64,000 nt of DNA, taken from Pseudomonas piscis (GTDB lineage: Bacteria > Pseudomonadota > Gammaproteobacteria > Pseudomonadales > Pseudomonadaceae). The notes under the pieces were generated by a model, which was not told the origin of the DNA, made no database searches, and worked only from the letters and a program-made list of their open reading frames with translations. This document shows, piece after piece, positions 27,891-36,264 of the stretch. The position numbers and the translations under genes are program-made. Position 1 is the first letter of the stretch. The number at the start of each line of letters is the position of its first letter. Location: assembly GCF_009380155.1 (NCBI RefSeq), contig NZ_WHUV01000005.1:186001-250000 (forward strand), given 5' to 3'.

Positions 27891-29549
27891 ATGTACGTAT
27901 ACGACGAGTACGATCAGCGGATCATCGAGGACCGCGTCAAGCAGTTCCGTGATCAGACCCGACGCTATCTGGCAGGCGAGCTGAGCGAAGAAGAATTCCG
28001 CCCCCTGCGCCTGCAGAACGGGCTTTATATCCAACGCTTCGCCCCGATGCTGCGGGTCGCCGTGCCTTATGGCCAGCTGAACTCGCGCCAGGCGCGAATG
28101 ATGGCCAAGATCGCCCGCGACTACGACAAGGGCTACGCGCACATCAGTACCCGGCAGAACGTGCAGTTCAACTGGCCGGCCCTGGAAGACGTGCCGGAGA
28201 TCCTGGCCGAGCTGGCCACCGTGCAGATGCATGCCATCCAGACCAGCGGCAACTGCCTGCGCAACGTCACCACCGACCAGTTCGCCGGCGTCGCTGCAGA
28301 TGAACTGGTAGACCCGCGCCCGTGGTGCGAGATCGTCCGCCAGTGGACCACCTTCCACCCCGAATTCGCCTACCTGCCGCGCAAGTTCAAGATCGCCATC
28401 AATGGCTCGACCGCAGACCGCGCGGCCATCGAGGTGCACGACATCGGCCTGGAGCCGCACTACAACGCCGCCGGCGAGCTGGGCTTCCGGGTGCTGGTGG
28501 GCGGTGGCCTGGGCCGGACCCCGGTGGTCGGCGCCTTCATCAACGAGTTCCTGCCCTGGCAGGACCTTCTGAGCTACCTCGACGCCATCCTGCGGGTCTA
28601 CAACCGCTACGGCCGGCGCGACAACAAGTACAAGGCGCGGATCAAGATCCTGGTCAAGGCCCTGACTCCCGAAGTGTTCGCCGAGAAGGTCGAGGCCGAG
28701 ATGGTCCACCTGCGCGGCGGCCAGACCACCCTGACCGAGGCCGAAGTGCATCGCGTGGCCCGGCACTTCGTCGATCCGGACTACAAGGCCCTGGACAACC
28801 AGGATGCCGCCCTCGCCGCCCTGGACCAGGAGCACCCGGGTTTCGCCCGCTGGCGCACCCGCAACACCCTGGCCCACAAGAAGCCGGGTTATGTCGCCGT
28901 GAGCCTGTCGCTCAAGCCCACCGGCGTGGCCCCTGGAGATGTCACCGACAAGCAGTTCGATGCCATCGCCGACCTGGCCGACCGCTACAGCTTCGGCTTG
29001 CTGCGCACGTCCCACGAGCAGAACGTGATCCTCGCCGACGTCGAGCAGAGCCAGCTGTTCACCCTCTGGGGCGAACTGCGGGAAAACGGCTTCGCCACGC
29101 CGAACATCGGCCTGCTGACCGACATCATCTGCTGCCCTGGCGGTGATTTCTGCTCCCTGGCCAACGCCAAGTCGATCCCGATCGCCGAATCCATCCAGCG
29201 CCGTTTCGACGACCTGGACTACCTGTTCGACATCGGCGAGCTGGACCTCAACATCTCCGGTTGCATGAACGCCTGTGGCCACCACCACGTGGGCCACATC
29301 GGCATCCTCGGCGTCGACAAGAAAGGCGAGGAGTTCTACCAGGTCTCCCTGGGTGGCAGCGCCAGCCGCGACGCCAGCCTGGGCAAGATCCTCGGCCCGT
29401 CCTTCGCCCAGGACGACATGCCGGACGTGATCTCCAAGCTGATCGACGTGTACGTCGAACAGCGTACCGAGGACGAGCGCTTCATCGACACCTATCAACG
29501 TATTGGCATCGACCTCTTCAAGGAGCGCGTCTATGCAGCGAATCATTAA
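27891..29549 (+). CDS. cysI: Sulfite/nitrite reductase hemoprotein CysI
   Basis: A 552-residue siroheme enzyme, standard for Pseudomonas CysI. Two ferredoxin-like halves are visible (STRQNVQFNW in the first, RTSHEQNVIL in the second). The [4Fe-4S]-siroheme ligands lie in CCPGGDFCSLANAKS (Cx5C) and SGCMNACGHHH (Cx3C). It reduces sulfite to sulfide for cysteine synthesis in the cytoplasm. Electrons probably come from ferredoxin or NADPH through an unidentified donor, since no flavoprotein CysJ gene is adjacent. The DUF934 gene overlaps its 3-prime end by 17 bases, indicating coupling. Confidence 0.95.
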   Translation: MYVYDEYDQRIIEDRVKQFRDQTRRYLAGELSEEEFRPLRLQNGLYIQRFAPMLRVAVPYGQLNSRQARMMAKIARDYDKGYAHISTRQNVQFNWPALEDVPEILAELATVQMHAIQTSGNCLRNVTTDQFAGVAADELVDPRPWCEIVRQWTTFHPEFAYLPRKFKIAINGSTADRAAIEVHDIGLEPHYNAAGELGFRVLVGGGLGRTPVVGAFINEFLPWQDLLSYLDAILRVYNRYGRRDNKYKARIKILVKALTPEVFAEKVEAEMVHLRGGQTTLTEAEVHRVARHFVDPDYKALDNQDAALAALDQEHPGFARWRTRNTLAHKKPGYVAVSLSLKPTGVAPGDVTDKQFDAIADLADRYSFGLLRTSHEQNVILADVEQSQLFTLWGELRENGFATPNIGLLTDIICCPGGDFCSLANAKSIPIAESIQRRFDDLDYLFDIGELDLNISGCMNACGHHHVGHIGILGVDKKGEEFYQVSLGGSASRDASLGKILGPSFAQDDMPDVISKLIDVYVEQRTEDERFIDTYQRIGIDLFKERVYAANH

Positions 29550-30027
29550 GAACAACGAGGTCGTCGACGAAACCTGGCACCTGCTGCCCAAGGACGCGAC
29601 CCTCGACGGCATCTCCAACTGCGACGACCTGATCGTGCCGCTGGCACTGTGGCGCGACCACGGCCACGCCCTCAAGGCCCGTGACGGCGGCCTGGGCATT
29701 TGGCTGGATGCGGACGAAGAAGCCGAAGAAATCGGCGACGATGTCCATAACTTCCAGGTAATCGCCCTGAACTTCCCGGCGTTCACCGATGGCCGCAACT
29801 ACTCCAACGCCCGCCTGCTGCGCGACCGCTATGGCTACAAGGGCGAACTGCGAGCCATCGGCGACGTGCTGCGCGACCAGCTGTTCTACCTGCAGCGCTG
29901 TGGTTTCGACGCTTACGCACTGCGGGCCGACAAGGACCCCTACGAAGCCCTGGAAAGCCTCAAGGACTTCTCGGTGACCTACCAGGCCTCCACGGACCAG
30001 CCACTGCCGCTGTTCCGCCGCCGCTAG
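29533..30027 (+). CDS. DUF934 protein, sulfite-reduction accessory
   Basis: A 164-residue protein with the DUF934 pattern ALNFPAFTDGRNYSNARLLRDRYGYKGELRAIGDVLRDQLFYL, read here as separate blocks within 75-125. The family almost always follows cysI in proteobacteria and is thought to support sulfite reduction, but its biochemical role is unproven. ATG 29533 has AAGGAG seven bases upstream and lies inside cysI. A strong terminator follows. Confidence 0.9.
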   Translation: MQRIIKNNEVVDETWHLLPKDATLDGISNCDDLIVPLALWRDHGHALKARDGGLGIWLDADEEAEEIGDDVHNFQVIALNFPAFTDGRNYSNARLLRDRYGYKGELRAIGDVLRDQLFYLQRCGFDAYALRADKDPYEALESLKDFSVTYQASTDQPLPLFRRR

Positions 30028-30039
30028 GCCTGCGCCAAC

Positions 30040-30078
30040 AAAAAGCCCTGGAGCGGTTTCCCGCTCCAGGGCTTTTTT
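30040..30078 (+). terminator. Intrinsic terminator after cysI-DUF934
   Basis: A perfect stem, GCCCTGGAGCGG with CCGCTCCAGGGC, with a short loop and flanking A and T runs (TTTTTT). It can act in both directions. Confidence 0.92.
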
Positions 30079-30102
30079 GTATCTGTCGTCTTCTAGACCG
30101 TC

Positions 30103-30165
30103 ATCGCGAGCAAGCTCCTACAGAAGGGTTCGAGCCTTGTTGCAGGAGCGAGGCTTGCCCGCGAT
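30103..30165. repeat. REP pair (BIME-like)
   Basis: Two inverted copies of the Pseudomonas REP core lie head to head. ATCGCGAGCAAGCTCCTACA is at 30103-30122, and TGCAGGAGCG followed by AGGCTTGCCCGCGAT is at 30141-30165. They are placed between a terminator and sohB. Confidence 0.75.
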
Positions 30166-30206
30166 CGCTCACCAGAAGAGCACCAACGGCAAGCTCGCGC
30201 GCAGCA

Positions 30207-31232
30207 TTACCAGAAACGCTGCTGGGTCAGGCGGCTCCACCAGGTCAGCAACACACGGTCGACCGAACCGCTGGCCGCCAGCCCTACCCGCTCCTGCAAG
30301 CTCTTGCGCTCGGCGTAGTGCAGGTGGAAGACCTCGGCCGCCTTGGCTTTCTCGGCCAGGTACTCGTCGCTGGTCTGCAACTCGTCCACCAGTTGTTTTT
30401 CCTGGGCGGCCACACCCAGCCAGACCTCGCCGGTGGCCACTTCGTCGATGGCCAGTTGCGGGCGATAGCGGGCCACGAAGTTCTTGAACAATTGATGGGT
30501 GACGTCCAGGTCCTCCTGGAACTTCTCCCGGCCCTTCTCGGTGTTCTCGCCGAACACCGTCAGGGTGCGCTTGTACTCGCCGGCGGTGAGTACCTCGAAG
30601 TCGATGTCGTGCTTCTTCAGCAGGCGATTGACGTTGGGCAACTGCGCCACCACGCCGATGGAGCCGAGGATGGCGAAGGGGGCGCTGATGATCTTCTCAC
30701 CGATGCAGGCCATCATGTAGCCGCCGCTGGCCGCGACCTTGTCGATGCACACCGTCAGCGGTACCCCGGCCTGGCGAATACGCGCCAGCTGCGAGGAGGC
30801 CAGGCCATAGCTGTGGACCATGCCGCCGCCGCTTTCCAGGCGCAGCACCACTTCATCCTTGGGCGTGGCCAGGCTCAGTACCGCGGTGATCTCATGGCGC
30901 AGGCCCTCGGTGGCCGACGCCTTGATATCGCCGTTGAAATCCAGCACGAACACCCGCGGCTTATCCTCGGCGGGCTGTTTCTTCTGCTTCTTCTCGGCCT
31001 TGCCCTTGGCCTTGCGCAAGGCCTTGAGCTGCTCCTTGTCCAGCAGGCTTTGCTCCAGGCGCTCGCGCAGGTCCTTGTAGAAATCGTTCAGCTTGCTGAC
31101 CTGCAACTGCCCGGCCCCCTTGCGCCGGCCCTTGCTGCGCAGCGCGGCAGCGGTGATCAGCACCACCAGGATGGCGACCACCAGGGTCACGGTCTTGGCC
31201 AGGAAACTGGCGTACTCGATGAAAAACTCCAC
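30207..31232 (-). CDS. sohB: SohB-like inner-membrane serine protease
   Basis: A 341-residue S49-family protease. An N-terminal membrane anchor (about 9-30) is followed by a Lys/Glu-rich coiled stretch (60-90). The protease domain carries the catalytic serine in KVAASGGYMM (about 170) and the general-base lysine in AGEYKRTLT (about 222). SohB is the SppA-related periplasm-side peptidase. The start codon is GTG at 31232, chosen because a perfect TAAGGAG lies six bases upstream. No other gene is in the transcript. Confidence 0.92.
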   Translation of the reverse strand: MEFFIEYASFLAKTVTLVVAILVVLITAAALRSKGRRKGAGQLQVSKLNDFYKDLRERLEQSLLDKEQLKALRKAKGKAEKKQKKQPAEDKPRVFVLDFNGDIKASATEGLRHEITAVLSLATPKDEVVLRLESGGGMVHSYGLASSQLARIRQAGVPLTVCIDKVAASGGYMMACIGEKIISAPFAILGSIGVVAQLPNVNRLLKKHDIDFEVLTAGEYKRTLTVFGENTEKGREKFQEDLDVTHQLFKNFVARYRPQLAIDEVATGEVWLGVAAQEKQLVDELQTSDEYLAEKAKAAEVFHLHYAERKSLQERVGLAASGSVDRVLLTWWSRLTQQRFW

Positions 31233-31371
31233 GGAAACTCCTTACGCATGATCGCCACCCACCGGCGGCGCAATGGGCCCAAGCATACCGACGCGACCGG
31301 TCGGCCACCAGTCGCGAAACCTTGTGGGGACGCGCTCCAACAATCATTTCAAACAAGCGTATGTTTTTTCA

Positions 31372-31400
31372 TTGACAGCTCACCGGCATCCTCATAACCT
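31372..31400 (+). promoter_or_regulatory. Candidate promoter for the histidine phosphatase gene
   Basis: A perfect -35 TTGACA (31372-31377), 17 bases, then a weak -10 TAACCT (31395-31400), 35 bases before the proposed GTG start. Confidence 0.45.
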
Positions 31401-31434
31401 CGCAAAACTTTCAACGTACCGGGATGACGCGGAC

Positions 31435-32145
31435 GTGGGCAGCATCTATCTGATTCGACATGGCCAGGCCTCTTTTGGTGCAGACGACTACGACGTGCTG
31501 TCGCCCATCGGCGTGCGCCAGGCCACCGTCCTCGGCGATCACCTGGCGGCCCTCGGGGTGAACTTCGATCGCTGCCTGTCCGGCGACCTGCAACGCCAGC
31601 AGCATACCGCCCAGGCCACCCTGGAACAGCTGGCTGTCGCTGGGCTGGCCACGCCGGCCCTGGAGATCGACCCGGCGTTCAACGAATTCAATGCCGACGC
31701 CATCATCCGCGCCCTGTTGCCCGACCTGCTGCCCCAGGAACCCGAAGCGCTGCACACCCTGCGCAACGCCGCGCAAAATCGCGGCGAATTCCAACGCATC
31801 TTCGCCCTGATCATCCAGCGCTGGCTGGCCGGCACCTACGACCCGCCCGGCCTGGAAAGCTGGCTGGGCTTCGTCGAACGGGTCCAGGGTGGCTTGCAGC
31901 GCATCCTCGAAGCGGCGGACAACCGGCAGAAGATCGCCGTGTTCACCTCCGGCGGCACCATCACCGCCCTGCTCCACCTGATTACCCGGATGCCTGCCCA
32001 GCAGGCCTTCGAACTGAACTGGCAAATCGTCAACACTTCGCTCAACCAGCTGAAGTTCCGCGGTCGCGAAGTGTCCTTGGCCTCCTTCAACGGTCATACG
32101 CACCTGCAACTGTTGAAGGCACCGGAGCTCATCACTTTCCGCTGA
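31435..32145 (+). CDS. Histidine phosphatase family protein
   Basis: A 236-residue protein whose N-terminal IYLIRHGQASFG is the phosphohistidine RHG motif of the phosphoglycerate mutase-like superfamily. A mid-protein FNEFN and late FTSGGTITALL supply the other active-site segments. A phosphatase role is likely; the substrate is unknown. The GTG at 31435 gives the usual short N-terminus before the RHG motif. The longer frame from 31273 adds unrelated residues. Followed by an SCP2 gene after 51 bases, probably co-transcribed. Confidence 0.8.
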   Translation: MGSIYLIRHGQASFGADDYDVLSPIGVRQATVLGDHLAALGVNFDRCLSGDLQRQQHTAQATLEQLAVAGLATPALEIDPAFNEFNADAIIRALLPDLLPQEPEALHTLRNAAQNRGEFQRIFALIIQRWLAGTYDPPGLESWLGFVERVQGGLQRILEAADNRQKIAVFTSGGTITALLHLITRMPAQQAFELNWQIVNTSLNQLKFRGREVSLASFNGHTHLQLLKAPELITFR

Positions 32146-32196
32146 GCCCGGCTTACCGTGAACCCTTGCTGTAACCACCCATAAAAGGATCGAACC

Positions 32197-32511
32197 ATGA
32201 CCTCCGTAGCTGACGCCGTACAAGCCATGCAAGCCAAGTTCAACCCAGCTGCCGCTGCCGGCCTGGACCTGGTCTTCGGTTTCCGCATCGATGACACCAA
32301 GCACTTCTCGCTGGTGGTGAAAGACAGCACCTGCGAACTCAAGGAAGGCGAGAACCCAGACGCCCAAGTCACCCTGGTGATGGACGGCGAAACCCTGGAC
32401 GGTATCGTCAGCGGCGAAACCGACGGCATGCAGGCCTTCATGGGCGGCAAGCTGCGCGCCGAAGGCGACATGATGCTGGCCATGAAACTGAGCGAGCTGT
32501 TCCCAGCCTAA
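32197..32511 (+). CDS. SCP2 sterol-binding domain protein
   Basis: A 104-residue stand-alone SCP2 domain (GLDLVFGFRIDD, TLVMDGETLDGIVSGE, ending QAFMGGKLRAEGDMMLAMKL). Such proteins bind lipids or acyl-CoA non-covalently in a hydrophobic tunnel. AAAAGGA lies ahead of the start. A strong hairpin follows the stop. Confidence 0.9.
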   Translation: MTSVADAVQAMQAKFNPAAAAGLDLVFGFRIDDTKHFSLVVKDSTCELKEGENPDAQVTLVMDGETLDGIVSGETDGMQAFMGGKLRAEGDMMLAMKLSELFPA

Positions 32512-32534
32512 GACCCCGCAAGGTCCGGCCATCC

Positions 32535-32562
32535 ACGAATCCCGCCCCCTGGCGGGATTCGT
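32535..32562. terminator. Hairpin terminator between SCP2 gene and yejF
   Basis: A perfect 12-pair stem, ACGAATCCCGCC with GGCGGGATTCGT, loop CCCT, then CGTTTT on the plus strand. It separates two convergent genes. Confidence 0.8.
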
Positions 32563-32567
32563 CGTTT

Positions 32568-34163
32568 TCAGCCCGCGCCAGCTGGCAACGGCGCCACCCC
32601 GGACGCTGCCAGCAGCTCACGGGTATAGGGATGTCGCGCCGCCGCGAACAGCTGCTGGGTCTGGCCGCGCTCCACCACCTGGCCGTCCTTCATCACGATC
32701 AGGTCATGGGCCAGGGCCTGGACCACCGCCAGGTCGTGGCTGATGAACAGGTAGGTCAGGTCATGCTCTTGCTGCAAGCGCCGCAGCAGTGCCACCACCT
32801 GCTTCTGCACTGTGCGATCCAGGGCCGAGGTGGGCTCGTCCAGCAGGATCAGCTCAGGCTTGAGCACCAGGGCCCGGGCGATGGCGATGCGCTGGCGCTG
32901 GCCACCGGAGAACTCGTGGGGATAACGGTGCCGCGCGGCCGGGTCCAGGCCCACTTGCTCCAGCACCTCGATCACCGCCCGCTCCTGTTGCCCAGAATCC
33001 AGGTCGGTGTGTACCCGCAAGCCCTCGGCGATGATCTGCTGCACGCTCAGGCGCGGGCTGAGGCTGCCGAAGGGGTCCTGGAACACCACCTGCAACTGCC
33101 GGCGCAGCGGCCGCAACCGCGCCCCTTCGAGCGTCTCCAGGGCCTGGCCATTGAAACGGATGCGCCCTTCGCTGGCGATCAGCCGCAGGATCGCCTGGCC
33201 CAGGGTCGACTTGCCCGAGCCGGACTCACCGACGATGCCCAGGGTCTTGCCCCGTTGCAGTTGCAGGTCAATGCCATCCACCGCCTTCAGGTAACGCCGT
33301 GGCCGCCACCAGCCGCCGCCCTGGCCGAACCAGACCTTCAACTGCTCCACCGCCAGCAGGGTTTCACTGCTGCCCCGGGGCAGCGCCTGGCCGCCGGGCT
33401 CGGCATTGAGCAATTCCAGGCTGTAGGGATGTCGCGGTGCCTGGAACAGCTGCTGGCAATCAGCCTGCTCGACAATGCAGCCGCCACGCATCACCGCCAC
33501 TCGCTGGGCGATATGGCGCACCAGGTTCAGGTCATGACTGATGATCAGCAGCGCCATGCCCAGGCGCTGTTGCAACGCCTGGAGCAACAGCACGATCTTG
33601 CGCTGCACGGTCACGTCCAGGGCGGTGGTGGGCTCGTCGGCGATCAGCAACTCCGGTTCGCAGGCCAAGGCCATGGCGATCATCACCCGCTGGCGCTGGC
33701 CGCCGGACAACTGGTGCGGATAGGCCCTGAGCCGTTCCCGGGGGTTCTGGATACCCACCAGCTCCAGCAGTTCGAGGATCCGCTCCCGGGCCTGGGCACC
33801 GGCCAGGCCCTTGTGCAGGCGCAGGGTCTCGCCCAACTGCCGCTCGACGCTGTGCAGCGGATTGAGCGAGCTCATGGGCTCCTGGAAGATCATCGCGATG
33901 CGGTTGCCGCGCAATTGGCGCAAGCGGGCCGGCGCTACCCCCAGCAGTTCCTCCCCGCGATAGCGGATGCTGCCCGCGATCCGCGCCGCACGCGGGTCGA
34001 GCAATTGCAGGATGCTGTGGGCGGTCACCGACTTGCCGGAGCCGGACTCGCCCACCAGCGCCAGGCATTCACCAGGGCGGATCTGAAGGTCCAGGCCATG
34101 CACCACCTCGGTGGCACCGAAGGCCACCTTCAGGCCACGCAGTTCAATCAGGGCTTGGGTCAT
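32568..34163 (-). CDS. yejF: Peptide ABC importer ATPase YejF (two fused ATP-binding domains)
   Basis: A 531-residue tandem ABC ATPase. Each half has Walker A GESGSGKS (about 38 and 318), signature SGGQRQR and Walker B LLIADEPT or LILLDEPT. Fused OppD/OppF-like domains are characteristic of YejF. It powers the YejABEF importer at the cytoplasmic face. The ATG at 34163 (MTQALIELRG) is used. A TTG at 34184 overlapping the yejE stop is an alternative. Last gene of the operon. Confidence 0.92.
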   Translation of the reverse strand: MTQALIELRGLKVAFGATEVVHGLDLQIRPGECLALVGESGSGKSVTAHSILQLLDPRAARIAGSIRYRGEELLGVAPARLRQLRGNRIAMIFQEPMSSLNPLHSVERQLGETLRLHKGLAGAQARERILELLELVGIQNPRERLRAYPHQLSGGQRQRVMIAMALACEPELLIADEPTTALDVTVQRKIVLLLQALQQRLGMALLIISHDLNLVRHIAQRVAVMRGGCIVEQADCQQLFQAPRHPYSLELLNAEPGGQALPRGSSETLLAVEQLKVWFGQGGGWWRPRRYLKAVDGIDLQLQRGKTLGIVGESGSGKSTLGQAILRLIASEGRIRFNGQALETLEGARLRPLRRQLQVVFQDPFGSLSPRLSVQQIIAEGLRVHTDLDSGQQERAVIEVLEQVGLDPAARHRYPHEFSGGQRQRIAIARALVLKPELILLDEPTSALDRTVQKQVVALLRRLQQEHDLTYLFISHDLAVVQALAHDLIVMKDGQVVERGQTQQLFAAARHPYTRELLAASGVAPLPAGAG

Positions 34164-34180
34164 CTTGGGTACTCGCAGTT

Positions 34181-35200
34181 TCAACTCTTGGGATCGAAGG
34201 CATCGCGGCAGCCTTCGCCGATGAACACCAGCAACGACAGGATCAGTGCCAGGACGAAGAACGCCGTCAGCCCCAGCCAGGGCGCTTGCAGGTTGCTCTT
34301 GCCCTGGGCCACCAACTCGCCCAGCGACGCGCTGCCAGCCGGCATGCCGAAGCCGAGGAAGTCCAGGGCCGACAAGGTGGCGATGGCCCCGGTGAGAATG
34401 AACGGCAGGTAGCTCAGGGTGGCGTTCATGGCATTGGGCAGGATGTGCCGGCCCATCACCTGCAGGTCATCCACCCCCAGCGCCCGGGCCGCCTTGACGT
34501 ACTCCAGGCTGCGGCTGCGCAGGAACTCGGTACGCACCACATCCACCAGGGCCAGCCAGGAGAACAGCGCCATGATCCCCAGCAGCCACCAGAAGTTCGG
34601 CTCGACGAAACCGGACAGGATGATCAGCAGGTACAGCACCGGCAGCCCCGACCAGACCTCCAGCAAGCGTTGCCCCCAGAGATCGACCCAGCCGCCGTAG
34701 TAGCCCTGCAAGGCGCCGGCAACGATGCCGACCAGCGCACTGATGGCCGTCAGCGACAAGGCGAACAACAACGACACCCGCACCCCGAAGATCACCCGCG
34801 CCAGCACGTCCCGGGCCTGGTCGTCGGTGCCCAGCCAGTTGTCGCCACTGGGCGGGCTGGGGGCCGGCTGCGTCAGCTCGTAGTTGATGGTGTCGTAGCC
34901 GAAGGGAATCGGCGCGAACAACAACCAGCCGCCCTGTGCCTCGATCAACTGGCGAACCGCAGCGCTGCGGTAGTCCGGCTGGAACGGCAACTGGCCGCCG
35001 AAATCCTGTTCGGTGTAGCGCTTGAAGGCCGGGAAATACCACTGCCCCTGGCACGCCACCAGCAACGGCTTGTCATTGGCGATCAGCTCGCCGCCCAGGC
35101 TCAGGGTGAACAGGCCGAGGAACAGCCACAACGACCACCAGCCACGCCGGTGCGACTTGAAACGTTGCCAGCGCCGCCGGCCAAGGGGAGACAGGGGCAT
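34181..35200 (-). CDS. yejE: Peptide ABC importer permease YejE
   Basis: A 339-residue inner-membrane permease of the OppC/DppC type. An N-terminal membrane segment is followed by a long periplasmic insert (40-130, with GDNWLGTDDQARDVLARVIFGVRVS). Five further segments and the EAA-type loop YVKAARALGVDDLQVMGRHILPN contact the ATPase. Its start overlaps the yejB stop by one base (TGATG), so the two are coupled. Confidence 0.92.
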   Translation of the reverse strand: MPLSPLGRRRWQRFKSHRRGWWSLWLFLGLFTLSLGGELIANDKPLLVACQGQWYFPAFKRYTEQDFGGQLPFQPDYRSAAVRQLIEAQGGWLLFAPIPFGYDTINYELTQPAPSPPSGDNWLGTDDQARDVLARVIFGVRVSLLFALSLTAISALVGIVAGALQGYYGGWVDLWGQRLLEVWSGLPVLYLLIILSGFVEPNFWWLLGIMALFSWLALVDVVRTEFLRSRSLEYVKAARALGVDDLQVMGRHILPNAMNATLSYLPFILTGAIATLSALDFLGFGMPAGSASLGELVAQGKSNLQAPWLGLTAFFVLALILSLLVFIGEGCRDAFDPKS

Positions 35201-36264
35201 CAGAGCTTCCTCGCCGCGAAATCGATGCGTGGGTCGACCAGGGTGTACGCCAGGTCGCCCAGCAGTTTTATCAACAAGCCGAACAGGGTGAAGATGAACA
35301 ACGAGCCGAACACCACCGGGTAATCCCGGGATACCGCCGCCTCGTAGCTCATGCGTCCCAGGCCATCGAGGGAGAAGATCACCTCGATCAGCAGCGAACC
35401 GCCGAAGAACACCGTGACCAGCGCCTGGGGCAGCCCCGCCACCACCAGCAGCATGGCGTTGCGAAACACATGGCCGTACAACACCTGGCGCTCGGTCAGG
35501 CCCTTGGCCCGCGCGGTGACCACGTACAGGCGCGAGATCTCGTTGAGGAAGCTATTCTTGGTCAGCAGGGTCAGGGTGGCGAAACCGCCGACCACCAGCG
35601 CGCTGACCGGCAGCACCAGGTGCCAGAAATAGTCGGCGACCTTGCCCAGGGTGCTCAGTTGGTCGAAGTCGTCCGAGACCAGGCCGCGTACCGGGAACCA
35701 GTCCAGCAGGGTGCCGCCGGCGAACACCACGATCAGCAACAGGGCGAACAGGAACCCCGGCATGGCGTAGCCGACGATGATCGCCGCGCTGCTCCAGACA
35801 TCGAAACCCGAGCCGTTGTGCACCGCCTTGCGAATCCCTAAGGGAATCGACACCAGGTAGGTGATCAGGGTCGCCCACAGGCCCAGGGACAAGGTCACCG
35901 GCAACTTGTCCAGGATCAGGTCGGTGACCGTGGCGCCACGGAAGAAGCTCTTGCCGAAATCCAGCCGGGCGTACTGCCCGAGCATCAGCCACAAGCGCTC
36001 GCTGGCGGGCTTGTCGAAGCCGTACTGGCGCTCGATGTCCGCCAGCAGCTTGGGGTCCAGGCCCCGGCTGGCCCGGGACTCGCCGGCCACGCTCTCCACA
36101 TGCCCGCCGCCCACCGCGGCATTGGCGCCGATACCCTGCAAACGGGCGATGGCCTGCTCCACCGGTCCTCCGGGAGCGGCCTGGACGATGACGAAATTGA
36201 CCAGCAGGATGCACAACAAGGTCGGTACGATCAGCAGCAGGCGCCGCAGGCTATAACCCAGCAT
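35200..36264 (-). CDS. yejB: Peptide ABC importer permease YejB
   Basis: A 354-residue permease of the OppB/DppB type. It shows an N-terminal helix (YSLRRLLLIVPTLLCILLVN), a periplasmic insert, five more helices and the coupling loop YVVTARAKGLTERQVLYGHVFRNA. It forms the inner-membrane channel with YejE. The start lies inside the yejA 3-prime end (14-base overlap). Confidence 0.92.
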   Translation of the reverse strand: MLGYSLRRLLLIVPTLLCILLVNFVIVQAAPGGPVEQAIARLQGIGANAAVGGGHVESVAGESRASRGLDPKLLADIERQYGFDKPASERLWLMLGQYARLDFGKSFFRGATVTDLILDKLPVTLSLGLWATLITYLVSIPLGIRKAVHNGSGFDVWSSAAIIVGYAMPGFLFALLLIVVFAGGTLLDWFPVRGLVSDDFDQLSTLGKVADYFWHLVLPVSALVVGGFATLTLLTKNSFLNEISRLYVVTARAKGLTERQVLYGHVFRNAMLLVVAGLPQALVTVFFGGSLLIEVIFSLDGLGRMSYEAAVSRDYPVVFGSLFIFTLFGLLIKLLGDLAYTLVDPRIDFAARKL